DNA from: Phallus indusiatus
Taxonomy: Eukaryota > Basidiomycota > Agaricomycetes > Phallales > Phallaceae
Direction of reading: 5' to 3'
Assembly: GCA_027605045.1 (NCBI GenBank)
Contig: JAQFWX010000007.1
Location: forward strand, 868,001-932,000
Length of the DNA stretch: 64,000 nucleotides
In this document: positions 11,971 to 23,143 of the stretch, one piece after another
Position numbering within the stretch: the first letter of the stretch is position 1
How the letters are laid out: each line of letters begins with the position of its first letter
Notes under the pieces: generated by a model
Databases searched by the model: none
What the model was told of the DNA's origin: nothing
Seen by the model: the letters and a program-made list of their open reading frames with translations, nothing else
Position numbers and translations under genes: made by a program

Positions 11971-13307
11971 ATGCATTTCTCGACACAACAAGTGCCACAG
12001 ATAGTGGAGCAGCTGCCGCGGTTTCTTCAGATCGAATTCAATCTAGTTGCTACCACGACTCTCATTATCTGGAATATATTTTCAACTCTGGACGAAGAAG
12101 TAAGTGTCTCATTTCTCATAGCTTATTCATGGCCTAAATGCTTTGCTACTAGGTCAGGTTTATCTGGTCGTGTGTAGTTTTCCTTGGACATGTCAATGTC
12201 AATTTAAAGAATTGTGCCAGATCCAGTTTCACTTTCGCAAAAGGGTTGTATTATATGGTCCGGTATCTTGCGCTTTTACATTTTTGGTAATTGTTCTTCT
12301 CGATTGGTTTGAGTGTCTCTTATTTTTTTTGTTAAGTGGAGCTTCCCTTGGTTTCTTTGGGAATCTAGGGGCAAATTCATGCATCGAAGTCGCAATATTC
12401 ATGACCATTATTGGTTCAACGATCACAGCATGCTCAAGCATATTGCTGGGACAACGAGGTACTTAATTATTTCTGCTGCAAATATCTTAACGGAACGTGA
12501 TATTTAGTGTATGCCTTTTATGGTTGTTCGAAACCCGTACTTTGGATCTTCAGTTCAGGATGTGTGTTGAGCGAATCTTTGGCGATAGTGACCATAATTT
12601 TGGAGCTACAAGGCTTTCGCGCGGAAAAGGATAGCCTTCCTTCACCAATACCAGAACTATTTGGGTATTGTATTTTCAAAGAATATTCTCCAATATGGTG
12701 TTATGGTTGGTGAGTGTGAGTGAACTAAGAGTCAAATTGTACTCACGTCAAAGTACTCTGAAAGGTTTTGCAAAACTGTATTCGAAGCCGTCGGTTTCGT
12801 TTGCATTATTACCAGATTCGCTAAACAGTCTGAGTGGAAAATGGGTCTTTCGAACTTAGGGTTATCTAAGGTTTTCCTAAGAGATGTAACATGTGCATTC
12901 TTTATTTTGTTTAGTAAGCACAGCCTTTGAGACTATCTTGATTCTCAAAACTTGTCACAATTATCAGTGTTCTACTTGATTGCCGGTATTCTGCTGCATG
13001 CTGGAAACATAGCAGGTCTGTCATTCACTTTGTAAGTTCTAAATGAACTTGATTTGGTCATGCTATTTCTTTGGGCCCTAATTAAGCGAATTAGGTGGTC
13101 ATATGCCCTTTCTAGCATTTGTGTAAGTTGTACAAAGGAAATTGTGAATTTCACTGTTAATTACCGTTCATTAATATCATTTACATACAGTCTACCCGTC
13201 TGATACTGAACCTACATCATGCAGCAAAGGGGACGCAATACTCTAATGTTCTCTCGTGGGACGGCGGTCTTCATCAAGAATTGTCAAGTCTGGTCGTGGT
13301 TACTTAG
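11971..13307 (+). CDS. DUF6533-type seven-helix membrane protein, copy B
   Basis: Predicted 297-aa multi-pass membrane protein of unknown function, the clearest reference copy. Exons, all in phase: 11971-12099, 12153-12169, 12221-12286, 12337-12458, 12508-12709, 12765-12913, 12968-13031, 13095-13122, 13191-13307. The DUF6533 signature reads LVATTTLIIWNIFSTLDEE, then VRFIWS across a 17-nt exon, then FTFAKGLYYMVRYLAL. Later conserved blocks are ITACSSILLGQRG, VYAFYGCSK, LPSPIPELFGYCIF, FLRDVTC (FLRDGTW elsewhere), and the C-terminal STRLILNLHHAAKGTQ followed by a SWDGGLHQELS tail. Unlike A, C, D and E, there is no intron after the first 20-27 codons. Closest paralogues by eye are L, K (inverted arm) and F. 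Confidence 0.82.
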
Positions 13308-14950
13308 GGGGCAGGGTGAAAATAGCATCATCAAAGACAGAAATACTGACGAAGGAGTCGTGGATCTTGCTAACTCAAGCAAGGTTGTGTATGAACCAAT
13401 TGTTCCGTCTTGAGCGGCTGAAGTTTTTGTCGGCGTATGCAATACTATGCGCACAACGCGGGTAGAACACTGGAAGCACAGACACTCGAAATGTCGATGA
13501 GCCTGTTTCACATTTCCGGACAATTATTAACATACTTTATAAATATTTTCGGACTTTTACGCCCGGTGGGTGTCGGGGATCACGATAGACAATTAACTGG
13601 TTAAAATTTTGTACTGCGAAGGGCGATGCGTATAGTGAATGCAATACATTGCAGACTCTGGAAAAATCCGAGTGCAGAATCGAGCTACCGATGGGTGGCC
13701 GCAGGTCTGGATTCCGTATTTCATACTAGTACAATGTACGCGTATAGCTGAAATTCTGCTGACTCAGTACTGTACAAGTACTGTATGACCGAAACCCGAA
13801 AGCAAATTCGCAGTAAACAGAATGCTCCCTATATTTGCGTTCTCATCATACCATCCACCGATATCCGGTTCCATGTTATAATCATTACTTGGCATAGACA
13901 CAATTACCACTGAACAAATAATACTCAAAAATACCGCCCCGTGTTTCACCAGGAACATGAAATGGCGAGCCTTAAAAACTATTAAGAAGTAATGAGCCAG
14001 TGCGCCTGGAGAAAAACCAAATCTTACACGACCATTCGATGTCCCGACGAAGTTTCGGTGAAAAGTATTTTCGGCTGGAGCGCTCAGCGCTTTTACCACA
14101 ATCGGTCCGGCTGTCCGGAGCTGTCTTTCCGTCGCGTGACTCCCATCGTGACTGAACCAAATGACCAAAATTCAAACTTTCAGCATCATATCAAATTGCG
14201 CGTTTGAAGACGAGGCGACGCAGTAGTTTACGAACTAGTGGATCTTGATAAGGTGCAGTGCTTGACTTTTCTCTTTCTCAATCTTTGGTTGATCCTAGAA
14301 CACGCAGGAACGAGATCGCGGTGTTCATCGTGGATTCACAAACCATATTTCGATTTAAAATAAGACTTTGATATCCTATAATAATTGCAGCATGAGGAAG
14401 AATAGTAAGTGCGAAACTTGAACGGCAGAAACGGACTAGTTCGGATGAAGGGCGTATCATTTGTTGTCAGAGCGCGGTGATGGCGAGGGTCGCTAAAACT
14501 GCCCACGAATTGGAGTTGCTGCTTTTTTCGACAAACTTCATCGTGGACTTAGGTTTGTAAGCGTTTTGAGTTATTTTCTCTCTGACAAAATGATAAGGAA
14601 GGTTCTCTAGCAGCGTGGAATATGATTCCCAGCGTTTGATTCCGATCCTCCATTAATAGGATGCACTGCTCCGTCATCTTAAATTATTGCCCATTCTTCC
14701 ACTACACGTGTTGGTAAACCCTAGTTCTTTTCATGACCTACAGACTTAATACAAGACGACAGACAAGTTAGATTATCCGTTTTCAAAGCCGGATTCCTTT
14801 TCCCATCGGAGGTTTGATTTCACCATGATATGCTTGCCAACGTAAGCCTAATAGAGATAATACCTCTTGACCGGGCTCAATTCTACACATTATAAACGCC
14901 TACACCTAGATTTATCCCCTCACCAAAATTTGTATAACTTGACGATACAA
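13308..14950. other. Intergenic B-C; left arm of inverted duplication
   Basis: No gene is firmly recognised. The stretch 13.97-14.95 kb is matched in reverse orientation at 48.6-49.66 kb. A minus-strand open frame (13,764-14,168, about 134 codons with two hydrophobic stretches) is preserved here but broken by frame changes and a 90-bp hairpin insertion in the right arm, so it may be the remains of a small gene. A TATAAA at 14,891-14,896 lies 60 bp before the start of copy C. Confidence 0.45.
14891..14896 (+). promoter_or_regulatory. TATA-like box of copy C
   Basis: TATAAA 55-60 bp before the copy C start codon, in the context ACACATTATAAACGCC. The same context occurs in mirror orientation before copy J (48,691-48,696), and close relatives precede D (18,212) and I (45,430-45,435). 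Confidence 0.5.
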
Positions 14951-16326
14951 ATGTCCCAAAGTGCGGTAATACAAGCCCTTTCAATCTTTTTACCGGTGCC
15001 ATTCAACATTGGTAAGAGTATATTCTTCAACTACTTCCGTGTGTGGGTAACGGTACTTGTTAGCTGCTACTACAACCCTCGTTATATGGAATACTCTTCT
15101 GACTCTAGATGAAGAAGTGAGCGTTGTTTCCCTATGTGAATTATCGTACACTCAATTTCGCTCTGGGCTCAGTTTATCGGATCGTGTGTATCAGTGCTTG
15201 TTTGGGCTAAAGATCAATATTCAAAAGTGTCTTATCAGATCTGACTTCACTTTCATAAAAGCCGTATATTTCGTGGTCCGGTATATTCCTTTCCCAATTT
15301 TTTGGTACGGTTTGGTGGTTGGCCAGTGATTTGTGTGTGGCTGACATCTTTAAGTGGAACTACTTTTCTTTTCTTCGGAAATACCGACACAAACTTATGT
15401 CAGGGAATGTTATGGCTTATTAATGTTGGCGGTTCTATTATCACAGCATGCTCAAATATACTGCTCATACAGCGAGGCACTTTTTACTCTGTACTTCATT
15501 GAAGTGATTTCTGATGAGTACTATCATTTTAGTGTATGCATTTTACGAACGTTCAAAACGCATGTTCTGGACTCTCTCTTTGATATTCGTATTAATTGAA
15601 GTTCTGGTAATGGCGATTTTGATTTTGGATTTACCCAGGGTCGAGATTATAAAGGACAATCTTCTTTCACCAATACCGGAACTATTTGGAGGTTGCATTA
15701 TTGAAAGATTCGCTTCAATAGGTGCCTATGTGTGGTGTGTGGGTGAACTTACACTAGCAGGAGACGTTTACTCACGCCCAGTGTTTCCGAAAGGTTCTGC
15801 AAGCTTGCATTTGAAATTGTCGCGTTTCTCTGTATGATCGCGAGATTTGCCAAGCTGCAATATATGGCATGGAAACTTGGGCTTCCAAATCCACGGTTGT
15901 ACAATGTGTTCTTAAGAGATGGAACATGGGCATTTTTCGTTTCATTTTGTAAGCGCACTTTTTTGCTCTTGTATCACCCTTTGAAATATTATATATAGTG
16001 TTCTTATTATCTACTGCTGTTCTGCAGCGTGTCCGAAATATGGCAGGCCTGTCATTGGATTTGTAGGTTTATGTTATTAACATAATTATTTTGTTCATTG
16101 ATCGCATGAAATCAGATGGGCGCTCACTCTTTCCAGTATTTGCGTAAGTGGAATCATGTCAGAAAATATGCTTTCCAGCTCTTCTCATTCGCACTCTCAC
16201 ATACAGTCTACCCGTTTGATGTTGAATCTAAATCACGCAACGAAGAAGACCCAACATTCTGGTGCTCGCTCCTTTGCAGGGTACTTGGTCTCATCGAGCA
16301 TGGCTCTTGACTTGAATTGCGACTAA
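14951..16326 (+). CDS. DUF6533-type seven-helix membrane protein, copy C (doubtful GC donor)
   Basis: Predicted 293-aa multi-pass membrane protein. Exons: 14951-15011, 15064-15116, 15173-15183, 15239-15304, 15355-15476, 15533-15734, 15794-15948, 15999-16062, 16116-16143, 16207-16326. The signature includes AATTTLVIWNTLLTLDEE, FIGS from an 11-nt exon (17 nt in most paralogues), FTFIKAVYFVVRY, ITACSNILLIQR, VYAFYERSK, LPNPRLYNVFLRDGTW and the C-terminal STRLMLNLNHATKKTQ with an ARSFAGYLV tail. The intron after exon 5 starts GCACTT where copy J has GTACCT. If it is not spliced the frame ends soon after, so C may be inactive. The start is placed at the ATG of MSQS because the upstream in-frame start seen in D and I is absent. 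J is its mirror-arm partner. Confidence 0.72.
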
Positions 16327-18283
16327 ATAGTAAAGCTCTCCGATGGCCGGTAATTATGTATTTGGCACCCTTGAGGCAAGCATAGAAGTAGCGCATTGTA
16401 TTGTAATGCATAACATTTCCATTGGTTTCGAAGTCAATAGGTAGAGTCTGAAACATACATTAGAGGATGATGGTGAACGTGAAAAAAGCGATGATGTCTA
16501 TCGACGCGGAACATTGAGCGGGCCTTTACGACTGCCATTGTTGGAAGTTTCCGGCAATCCATGCAGAAAGTGGTGGCCAACTCATTGAAGTAATCGATGG
16601 AACATTCCTTTGTATTCCATCACTCGTCAAAATCTGGATTCGCCCCGTTTTTTATGACGATTACGAAGCGTCTGAGTGAGAAGACTTTGCTGACTAAGCG
16701 CCAAGCACCTTTAGATTGTTTCGGTCGTTCAAACCGTTCACTGCCACACTTGCGTCGCCTTGCGACTGAACCGAACCCTCAGCACAACACGCGGTTGAAA
16801 AGAGGCAACGCAATAACTAGCGAACTGATGATGCAATGATGGGTACAGTTTCTGACTTGTCTCGCCCCTTGTTGGTGGCACAACTTGAACTGGGACTGTA
16901 TCATCCATATCAATGGTTACGGTATGAGATATGATATAAGAACGAAAAGCCAACGAAAAATTCTGACTGATGATGAAAGGCATATCGACGATATTATTTG
17001 TTGTCAGAGCGCGATGATGACGGGGAAGGACAACCCAGATCGGGTTTATGACTCGGAGCTGCTTCCTACTAGTATTACGACGAATTTCATTGCAGGATTT
17101 AGTTAGTGTGCGACTAACTCTTTGGTCTCGGCGGAACACTGAAGCGCGCGAGTCAGGAGTACTCAGGGAAGGAAGGGAGCCGGCGTGTGTGGAGAAGGAG
17201 TAGATTAGAGTAAAATAGTTATAAGATAAGAGGAATAATGGTAGAATAGAAAATAAAGCGGGTTTTGAAAGCAATTTCGAGTTTTTAAGTAAGAGCGCGG
17301 CTTAAGTTTGATTTCTAAGTAAGATGGGGGAATAGAACTTGTTTTTCTACGTCGAAAACGACGTTCTTAAATACATTTTTGGCCTAACTAATTTTCCGTT
17401 ATTTACGGAACTCTAATTCCCTTTTTATCGACGGGTTTTACAAGAAAAATAGCGAAATGGGGAAACTAACTAAAGAGAAACAAAGAATTAAGCAAATGGA
17501 GGAAAAATGAAGGAAACAAACGGAACAGATATTAGAGGATCTCTGTACTGAAGATTGAATCTGAGCAAACGAAAAAAAACTAAGTCCGAATGGTCTAGTC
17601 GTCCCGGGGTAATCCAAATGAAGTTACTGTCTGGTTGTTCCAACCAGACAGTCTCTAGGTCTCCACTCCGGCATTCTAATGTTTGATTTCGGTTTCTTCT
17701 GGTGTTTGGCACCGCATATATCGTCGTCCGCGCCTGTGCAGGGTCGTTTTACGATCCTCGGATTCTTCTTTTACCTCGTTCGCGCCCTCAACAACACCTT
17801 ACAAATGTAGTAAGGAGACATCATTTCTTTGACGGACGAGGAGAGGCTCTCTGGTATAAGTCTCAGCTGAGTTGGATCTTCAGGGCAAAAGACCTAAGTA
17901 TGTGGTACGTTTCCTTATGATGCTGGTCCTATTGTTCTCGATCGAGTGCCTTTTTCCCTACAAGTATCGTTCTTTTCGTAGACCTCCCCGCTCCCCGTTG
18001 TCTTTAAACACGCATACAGGTATAACAAAAAGTTTGAAAATCGATTCTAAAGGTCTGAATGCCTTTTTCTCCATTAGGTGTAGACATTTTGACTCATTTC
18101 TAGGTGATGGAGGTCCTGCGCCAATGAGGGCTTGAATATTCAACAACAGTTGATATGTGTGTTTCTCTCAACTGAGGTTAATAATAAAAGTGCTATTATC
18201 CCTCTACACACTATAAATACCTGTTGTTATGCTCGGACATCTTTCACTTAGATTTATTTCGGCCCATCTCTCTTTCAAGAAAA
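16327..18283. other. Intergenic C-D; left arm of inverted duplication with LTR-like insertion
   Basis: No gene recognised. 16.33-17.13 kb and 17.8-18.28 kb match the right arm (45.4-47.24 kb) in inverted orientation. The right arm lacks the 654-bp insertion at 17,140-17,793, and the left arm lacks a roughly 350-bp block present at 46.26-46.61 kb. A minus-strand open frame at 16,738-17,274 runs across the insertion boundary and is therefore not a conserved gene. TATAAATA at 18,212 precedes copy D. Confidence 0.5.
17140..17793. mobile_element. 654-bp LTR-like insertion with ACAC target duplication
   Basis: The inserted segment begins TGAAGCGCG and ends CCTCAACA, so it has the TG...CA ends of a retroviral-type LTR. 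ACAC flanks it on both sides (17,136-17,139 and 17,794-17,797). The inverted partner arm near 45.83-45.86 kb reads straight across this position without the insertion. No internal retrotransposon genes adjoin it, so a solo LTR is the simplest reading. A full-length relative is not present in the window. Confidence 0.55.
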
Positions 18284-19976
18284 ATGTACGCCTTGACGTC
18301 ACAAGCACCTGATAGCGTGGCAGTTCAAGCACTTCCTATTTTCCTACAAGTATCATTTAACATTGGTAAGAATATATTCCTTAGCAGTTTCGTGTCTGAG
18401 CAACAGTGTCTGTTAGCTGCCACTACAACCCTCATTATCTGGAATACGATCTTAACTCTAGAGGAAGAGGTGAATATTTTCTTTCCTGAGCAGCGTACCA
18501 TCGGGTTCAGATATTGATTATCACGAGGTTAAGTTTATCTGGCCGTGTGTCTTAGTGTTCTTTTACCTAAACACATATCCTCAATTACAAGATGTATCAC
18601 TGGCAGATCTAACTTCACTTTTATTAAAGCCGTATATTTCACGGTCCGGTATTTTCCCTTCCTTGTTTTTTGGTATGCTTCAGTCGATTAACTTGAAGCG
18701 TGACTGACACATTCAAGCGGGTCTACTTTCTTTTTCTTCGGGAATATAAATGCTAACTTATGCCCGGAAGCTTTATGGCTCAGTAATGTCGGCGGTTCCA
18801 TTATCACAGCATGCTCAAACATACTGCTCGTGCAACGAGGTATGTCGTTTTGATTTGTTTCTAATTTTTTTTTGGGATGAAAAAACAGGAATTTCTAGTA
18901 TATGCATTTTACGAACGTTCAAATTACATATTCTGGGCACTCTGTTTAATATTAGTATTGAGCGAAATTTTGGTATCGGTGATTCTGGTATTGGATCTAC
19001 CAAAAATCAAAATAACGAAGGATAACCTTCCTTCGCCAATACCCGAACTGTTTGTGTTGGAATTATGTGGGCAATCTCACATGACTCGTTATATTTAGTT
19101 ATACTCTTCCTTTAGGTCTGATTAAGATCAGTACTGATATTAGATATCCCGCGTAGCAGTTTCCTTATGCACGGACCATATCAGATAGTATATAGTATTC
19201 AATCTGTAGTTACACTTCTCCTCATCAGGTTATACTATCGTACGCCTCCTATCTAGAGATCTCTGAGTCGCTACTACTACTACTCAGACATTAAGTCTTC
19301 ATAGACTCGTCGAAGTATAAGCTGACTTCCAACAGTTTGGAGGTTGCATTATAGAGAAATTCTCTTCGATAGCTGCCTATGCATGGTAGGTGTGCGAGCA
19401 AACACAGCTACCAGTCAACCTTTATTCATGCCAGGCCTTCAAAAGGTTCTCCAAGCTTACTCTTGAAACTACTGCCTTCGTCTGCATCGTTGTCAGGTTT
19501 ATCAACCTGCATTTGGTGGCACGGAAAATAGGGCTTCCAAACCCGAGTCTATATAATGTTTTCTTGAGAGATGGAATATGGGCATTTTTCGTTTCGTTTT
19601 GTAAGCGCGCTTGAGTTTATTTGTTCTTGGATTACTCTTGAAGGTTGTATCTTACAGTGTTTTCGTTGGGTTCTGCTATTCTGCAGCGTGCTCAAAATGC
19701 GACAGGGGTGACATTAAGCTTGTAGGGTTTCGTTAACCTATAATAATAACTCTATTCATTAACTTACCCGAAATTAGATGGGCATTCGCTCTTTCCATTA
19801 TTTGTGTAAGTCACATCGCTAAAACATTTTTTGCTCACTTAACGCATTTTACACAGTCTACTCATTTAATACTGAACTTAAATTATGCAGTGAACAAGAC
19901 CCAACATTCTGGTGCTCGCTCATTCGCAGGGTACCTTGTCTCAACGAGTACAGCTTTGGATTTGAATCGCGACTAA
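18284..19976 (+). pseudogene. DUF6533-type membrane protein, copy D, interrupted by a solo LTR
   Basis: All ten exons of a 302-aa family member can be read: 18284-18365, 18417-18469, 18528-18544, 18607-18672, 18718-18839, 18899-19385 (interrupted), 19446-19600, 19658-19721, 19778-19805, 19857-19976. Exon 6 carries a 280-bp insertion (19,055-19,334) plus a 5-bp duplication. Without those 285 bp the exon is exactly 202 nt, the usual length. The insertion breaks the frame just after the LPSPIPELF block, so translation ends early in the LTR. No other lesion is visible, which suggests recent inactivation. Other blocks are FTFIKAVYFTVRY, ITACSNILLVQR and the C-terminal STHLILNLNYAVNKTQ. The intact mirror copy is I. 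Confidence 0.85.
19055..19334. mobile_element. Solo LTR, 280 bp, inside exon 6 of copy D
   Basis: The segment begins TGTTGGAA and ends TTCCAACA, a perfect short terminal inverted repeat of the TG...CA type. It is flanked by GTTTG on both sides (19,050-19,054 and 19,335-19,339). Paralogue I has a single uninterrupted copy of the same coding site. These are the hallmarks of a solo long terminal repeat left by recombination between the two LTRs of a retrotransposon. The TGTTGGAA start and 280-bp size would suit a Ty1/copia-type element, but that class call is inference. Confidence 0.88.
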
Positions 19977-20647
19977 GCCTGGCCATTTTGGTCATCATGA
20001 TCTATTCAAGGACCGGCTGGAGGTAATCGCAGAATTAATGGAGGCAGCGTGTGGTTTTATCATATGACACATTTATTACATAGATTTCAAAATAAACAAG
20101 TAGAACCGTTGTGAGATAGATAATATAAGTTTGAAGATTTCGATGGTACATTGAAGTGCACACTACCGAAGCTTGAAGCCTCTACGACTGTGTTAAACAT
20201 TCGTTAGATAGGGACATTGAAGACACCGTTACTACGCCCACACTTACTAAATAAAGTATACGGGGTGTTTTACGTTTGATACGACGTTGGCAACGCGATT
20301 TGTTATTCCTTTAACCAAAACTGGCCACTGTGACTTACTCGTCGAAATATCGATGGGACATTCCTTTTTCTTCCGCACCCTACTCTTTCCGCACAACGCA
20401 CAGGCTTGAAAAATCAAGACCATGCGGTCTCATTGAGCATCGCACTGCTACCAATGGATAATGTCTGGTGGATAACTAAATTTTCAATGTCTCATTACAA
20501 AAAAACTGTTGTTCAAGGCAGCGAAATATATACTTATACAACAATCAATAGATACAAAGTGTCGCCGGTGGTTTGATGATCTCATAAAAGACCGCTAAAG
20601 CTTGTGTCTGCCAGTGCAACAGCAAACCCGCCTTCTTCTGCCCACTG
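19977..20647. other. Intergenic D-E; end of left duplication arm
   Basis: 19,977-20,261 matches the region between the F-box gene and copy I (43.70-43.98 kb) in inverted orientation. 20,262-20,395 is a scrap of the F-box gene (separate entry). From about 20,395 the sequence changes to the 3' flank shared by E and G (compare 37.98-38.23 kb), so a junction between two duplicated units lies at about 20,395. Confidence 0.6.
20262..20395 (-). pseudogene. Truncated 3' remnant of the F-box gene
   Basis: Read on the minus strand, this segment aligns with the last ~120 bp of the F-box gene at 43,574-43,694, including its final codons (SYQT, stop) and the immediately following flank, with scattered substitutions and small indels. 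It has no other part of that gene. It marks where the duplicated segment carrying copy D ended and shows that the ancestral source locus lay next to the F-box gene. Confidence 0.75.
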
Positions 20648-22014
20648 CTAATGAACCTCAACCTCTATTGTCACCGTTACTCGCGGCGAAGGATCACCAG
20701 AGTATTGAATTTCCTTCGCCGCGTGGTGTAGGTTCAATATCAAACGGGTAGACTATATGTTAGCAGGAGCGAATGAGTAGCGAACCAACGTTTCTTTTAT
20801 TATGTGACTTACACAAATACTAGAAAGACACCACGCCCATCTAACCACATTTGATCAAAAAAATTGAATGACACATTTTCTTCAAGACTTACAAAGCAGT
20901 TGACAGGCCTGCCGGATCGTGAACATGCAGGAGAATACCAGTAGATAAAAACAGTACTGCAATTCGAATCTCAAAAACAAGATATAAGTAAACAATTAGG
21001 GCTGTGCTTACAAAACAGAACGAAAAACGCCCATGTTCCATCTCTCAAGAAAACGTTATGTAACTGTGAGTTGGAAAGTCCAGTATTCCATGCTGCGAAT
21101 TGCACTTGAGCAAATTTCGTTACGATGCAGATGAAGGCGATAGCTTCAAATGTAAGGTTGAGGAACCTTCCAAATTACTTGATATAAGTAATTATCAGAG
21201 TCTAAATTTATCCACACTTACCACACATCACCAAATATTCGAGGATATGATTTAAAAATGCAACTTCCAAATAATTCAGGTATTGGCGAAGGAAAGTTAT
21301 CCTTGGCTGCCCGAAAATTGGGTAAGCCCGAAATCAGAAACCCCGTCATCAAAATTTCACCCAACACGTATCCTGAACAAAGAGTCCAAAATATGTATTT
21401 TGAACGTCCGTAAAACACGTAAACTAAAAATAATTGTCTGTTCAGTCACTCAAGAAAAAAAAAGGACGTACCTCGTATTAGGAGGAGTATGTTTGAACAC
21501 GCTATGACGATAGAGCCACTTATCGGAACGAACCATATAACTGCTGGGCACAGGTTGGTGTTTATATCCACGAAGAAACCGAAAGTGGCACCGCTGATAA
21601 AATGTCAGATTCACTTTCAAACCAGCCAGCCAGAACTTACCAAAAAAGTAGAATAGCGAGATACCGAACCACGAAATATAAGATTTTGACGAAGGTCATG
21701 TTGGATCTAGTTATAGTACTTTCTAACGAGATGGTTTAACGTTTGTAAAGGCTACGCACGACCAGATAAACTCCACCTAGCACACAATATTGAAATCATC
21801 ATATCTCCTCTAGGGAATGAGACACTTACTTCCTCATCAAGGGTCAAGAAAGCATTCCAGATGATGACAATTGTGGTGGCAGCTAACACGAATTGTTCTT
21901 CGTATGGTTATGAAAGTAAAAGTATACTTCCTTACTAATATTGAATGAATCTGGTAGAAAGGGAGGAAGTGCTTGAACGGCCTGTGACTGTACTTGTGGC
22001 GTCAGGGAATCCAT
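20648..22014 (-). CDS. DUF6533-type seven-helix membrane protein, copy E
   Basis: Predicted 296-aa multi-pass membrane protein, ten exons in phase on the minus strand. Start ATG at 22,014 (MDSLTPQVQ). Signature TATTIVIIWNAFLTLDEE, then VEFIWS on a 17-nt exon, then MTFVKILYFVVRYLA. Other blocks are IACSNILLLIR (the usual Gln-Arg is Ile-Arg), VYVFYGRSK, FPSPIPELFGSCIF, HNVFLRDGTW and the C-terminal STRLILNLHHAAKEIQ. The tail VTVTIEVEV differs from the SWDGG and ARSFAGY tails of other copies. Copy G at 38.2-39.6 kb is a close direct duplicate with the same tail and the same flanks. Confidence 0.8.
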
Positions 22015-23031
22015 ATTAAGTTGTTTTGAGAGATGTAGAAAGTCATATGTATATAACTAGGGAAGGGCGTAAGTAAAGCGCGCGGCACCTCTATAAACTC
22101 AGCTCAGCTGAGAATCATACTCCAGGTCACATACATATTAAAACTATTCAATTGGTAGTGCGGTGAGATCTAGCTTTCGTTGTGGAGTGGCAACTGAAAG
22201 GCAAAGATGTGATGTCTGATCAAGTAAAGAACCAGAGAATAGTCCAGTAATGTGGAGAAAAAAATTGTCAATCAGAAGCATTAACACGGTGAAAGGAAAA
22301 GCGTACATATGTTGGGAAGTGAATACCACCTCACCCGACCTCAGAACGTTTCATACATCTCAACAGAGAGGAGCCTCATTTCGCAGCAACAGTTGTATAC
22401 TGTATTCTTATTATAGCCAAGATCAAAGATGTAGCGGTATATGAACTCGTACATCGTCTGTTGCAGCTCCATCTCACGGAGGGACCCGCCCATTATATAA
22501 CATAACTCGTTTTTATTGGAATGATTGGGCGTAACGAACTTGATCCATCCGAATTGTAAAGCGCAGAATATGTGCCATATATATCCAAGGAATGTCTTAT
22601 AATTGTCGGAAGACCTCGTAAGGGAAGCGATCAAGCATCGTGGTACAATTCGTTAAACGCGACGTCAATGACTGTGTAGAGAATCATAGGTGTAAGGGAT
22701 GTTTAAGGCCTGTTGAGGAATGTTAGAGCTCGGATCTTGATACATACGAGTATACGAGTGCAAACAAGATGACATACGGGAATAGGACAAGGACGTAATT
22801 CGTGTCCAATCTTGGTCCAATCGTCTTGTTCCTTAGAGGGTGCGTCATCCCTGTAACAAGACCGCCAACCGTCCAGTGTACCCCAAAAAGATTTCAGAGG
22901 ACATAATGAGAACAACATATATGAGAAAAATTGATCGGAAGACATTTGTTGGATATTGCGCTCTTATAAAATCGTTTCGACATATGCTGTATGTGTAGTT
23001 GAAGAGGTGACGCGTGACGCGATTGACTAAG
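22015..23031. other. Upstream region of E and left fragment of the duplicated 7-kb block
   Basis: No gene recognised up to 22.59 kb. 22,589-23,022 is a diverged copy of 7,032-7,422 with indels that break the open frame seen there. TTGACTAAG at 23,023-23,031 is the left copy of the target-site duplication of the large Mutator-like element. Confidence 0.6.
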
Positions 23032-23143
23032 GGTAGTAAAGCTTGAGCAACTTCTTGGTAAGCCGCTAAAATAACCGATGTCATACATACGCCCACAGAC
23101 GCCACCATGCTGTAATCAGCGTAGTCTGACATGCGCCCACAGG
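23032..23143 (+). repeat. Left terminal inverted repeat of the MULE
   Basis: 112 bp beginning GGTAGTAAAGCTTGAGC and ending at CCCACAGG. It is the reverse complement of 31,760-31,871 with about four mismatches. Inside, two CATGCTG/GCGCCCA-type sub-repeats recur further into the element at 23.19-23.28 kb. Confidence 0.93.

Noticed and set aside
13764..14168. 134-codon minus-strand frame with two hydrophobic stretches
   Set aside because: The inverted partner has stops and frame changes, and no family is recognised; too weak for a gene call.
16738..17274. 178-codon minus-strand frame with a hydrophobic N-terminus
   Set aside because: It crosses the boundary of the 654-bp LTR-like insertion, so the apparent signal peptide is made from LTR sequence; the right arm has no such frame.
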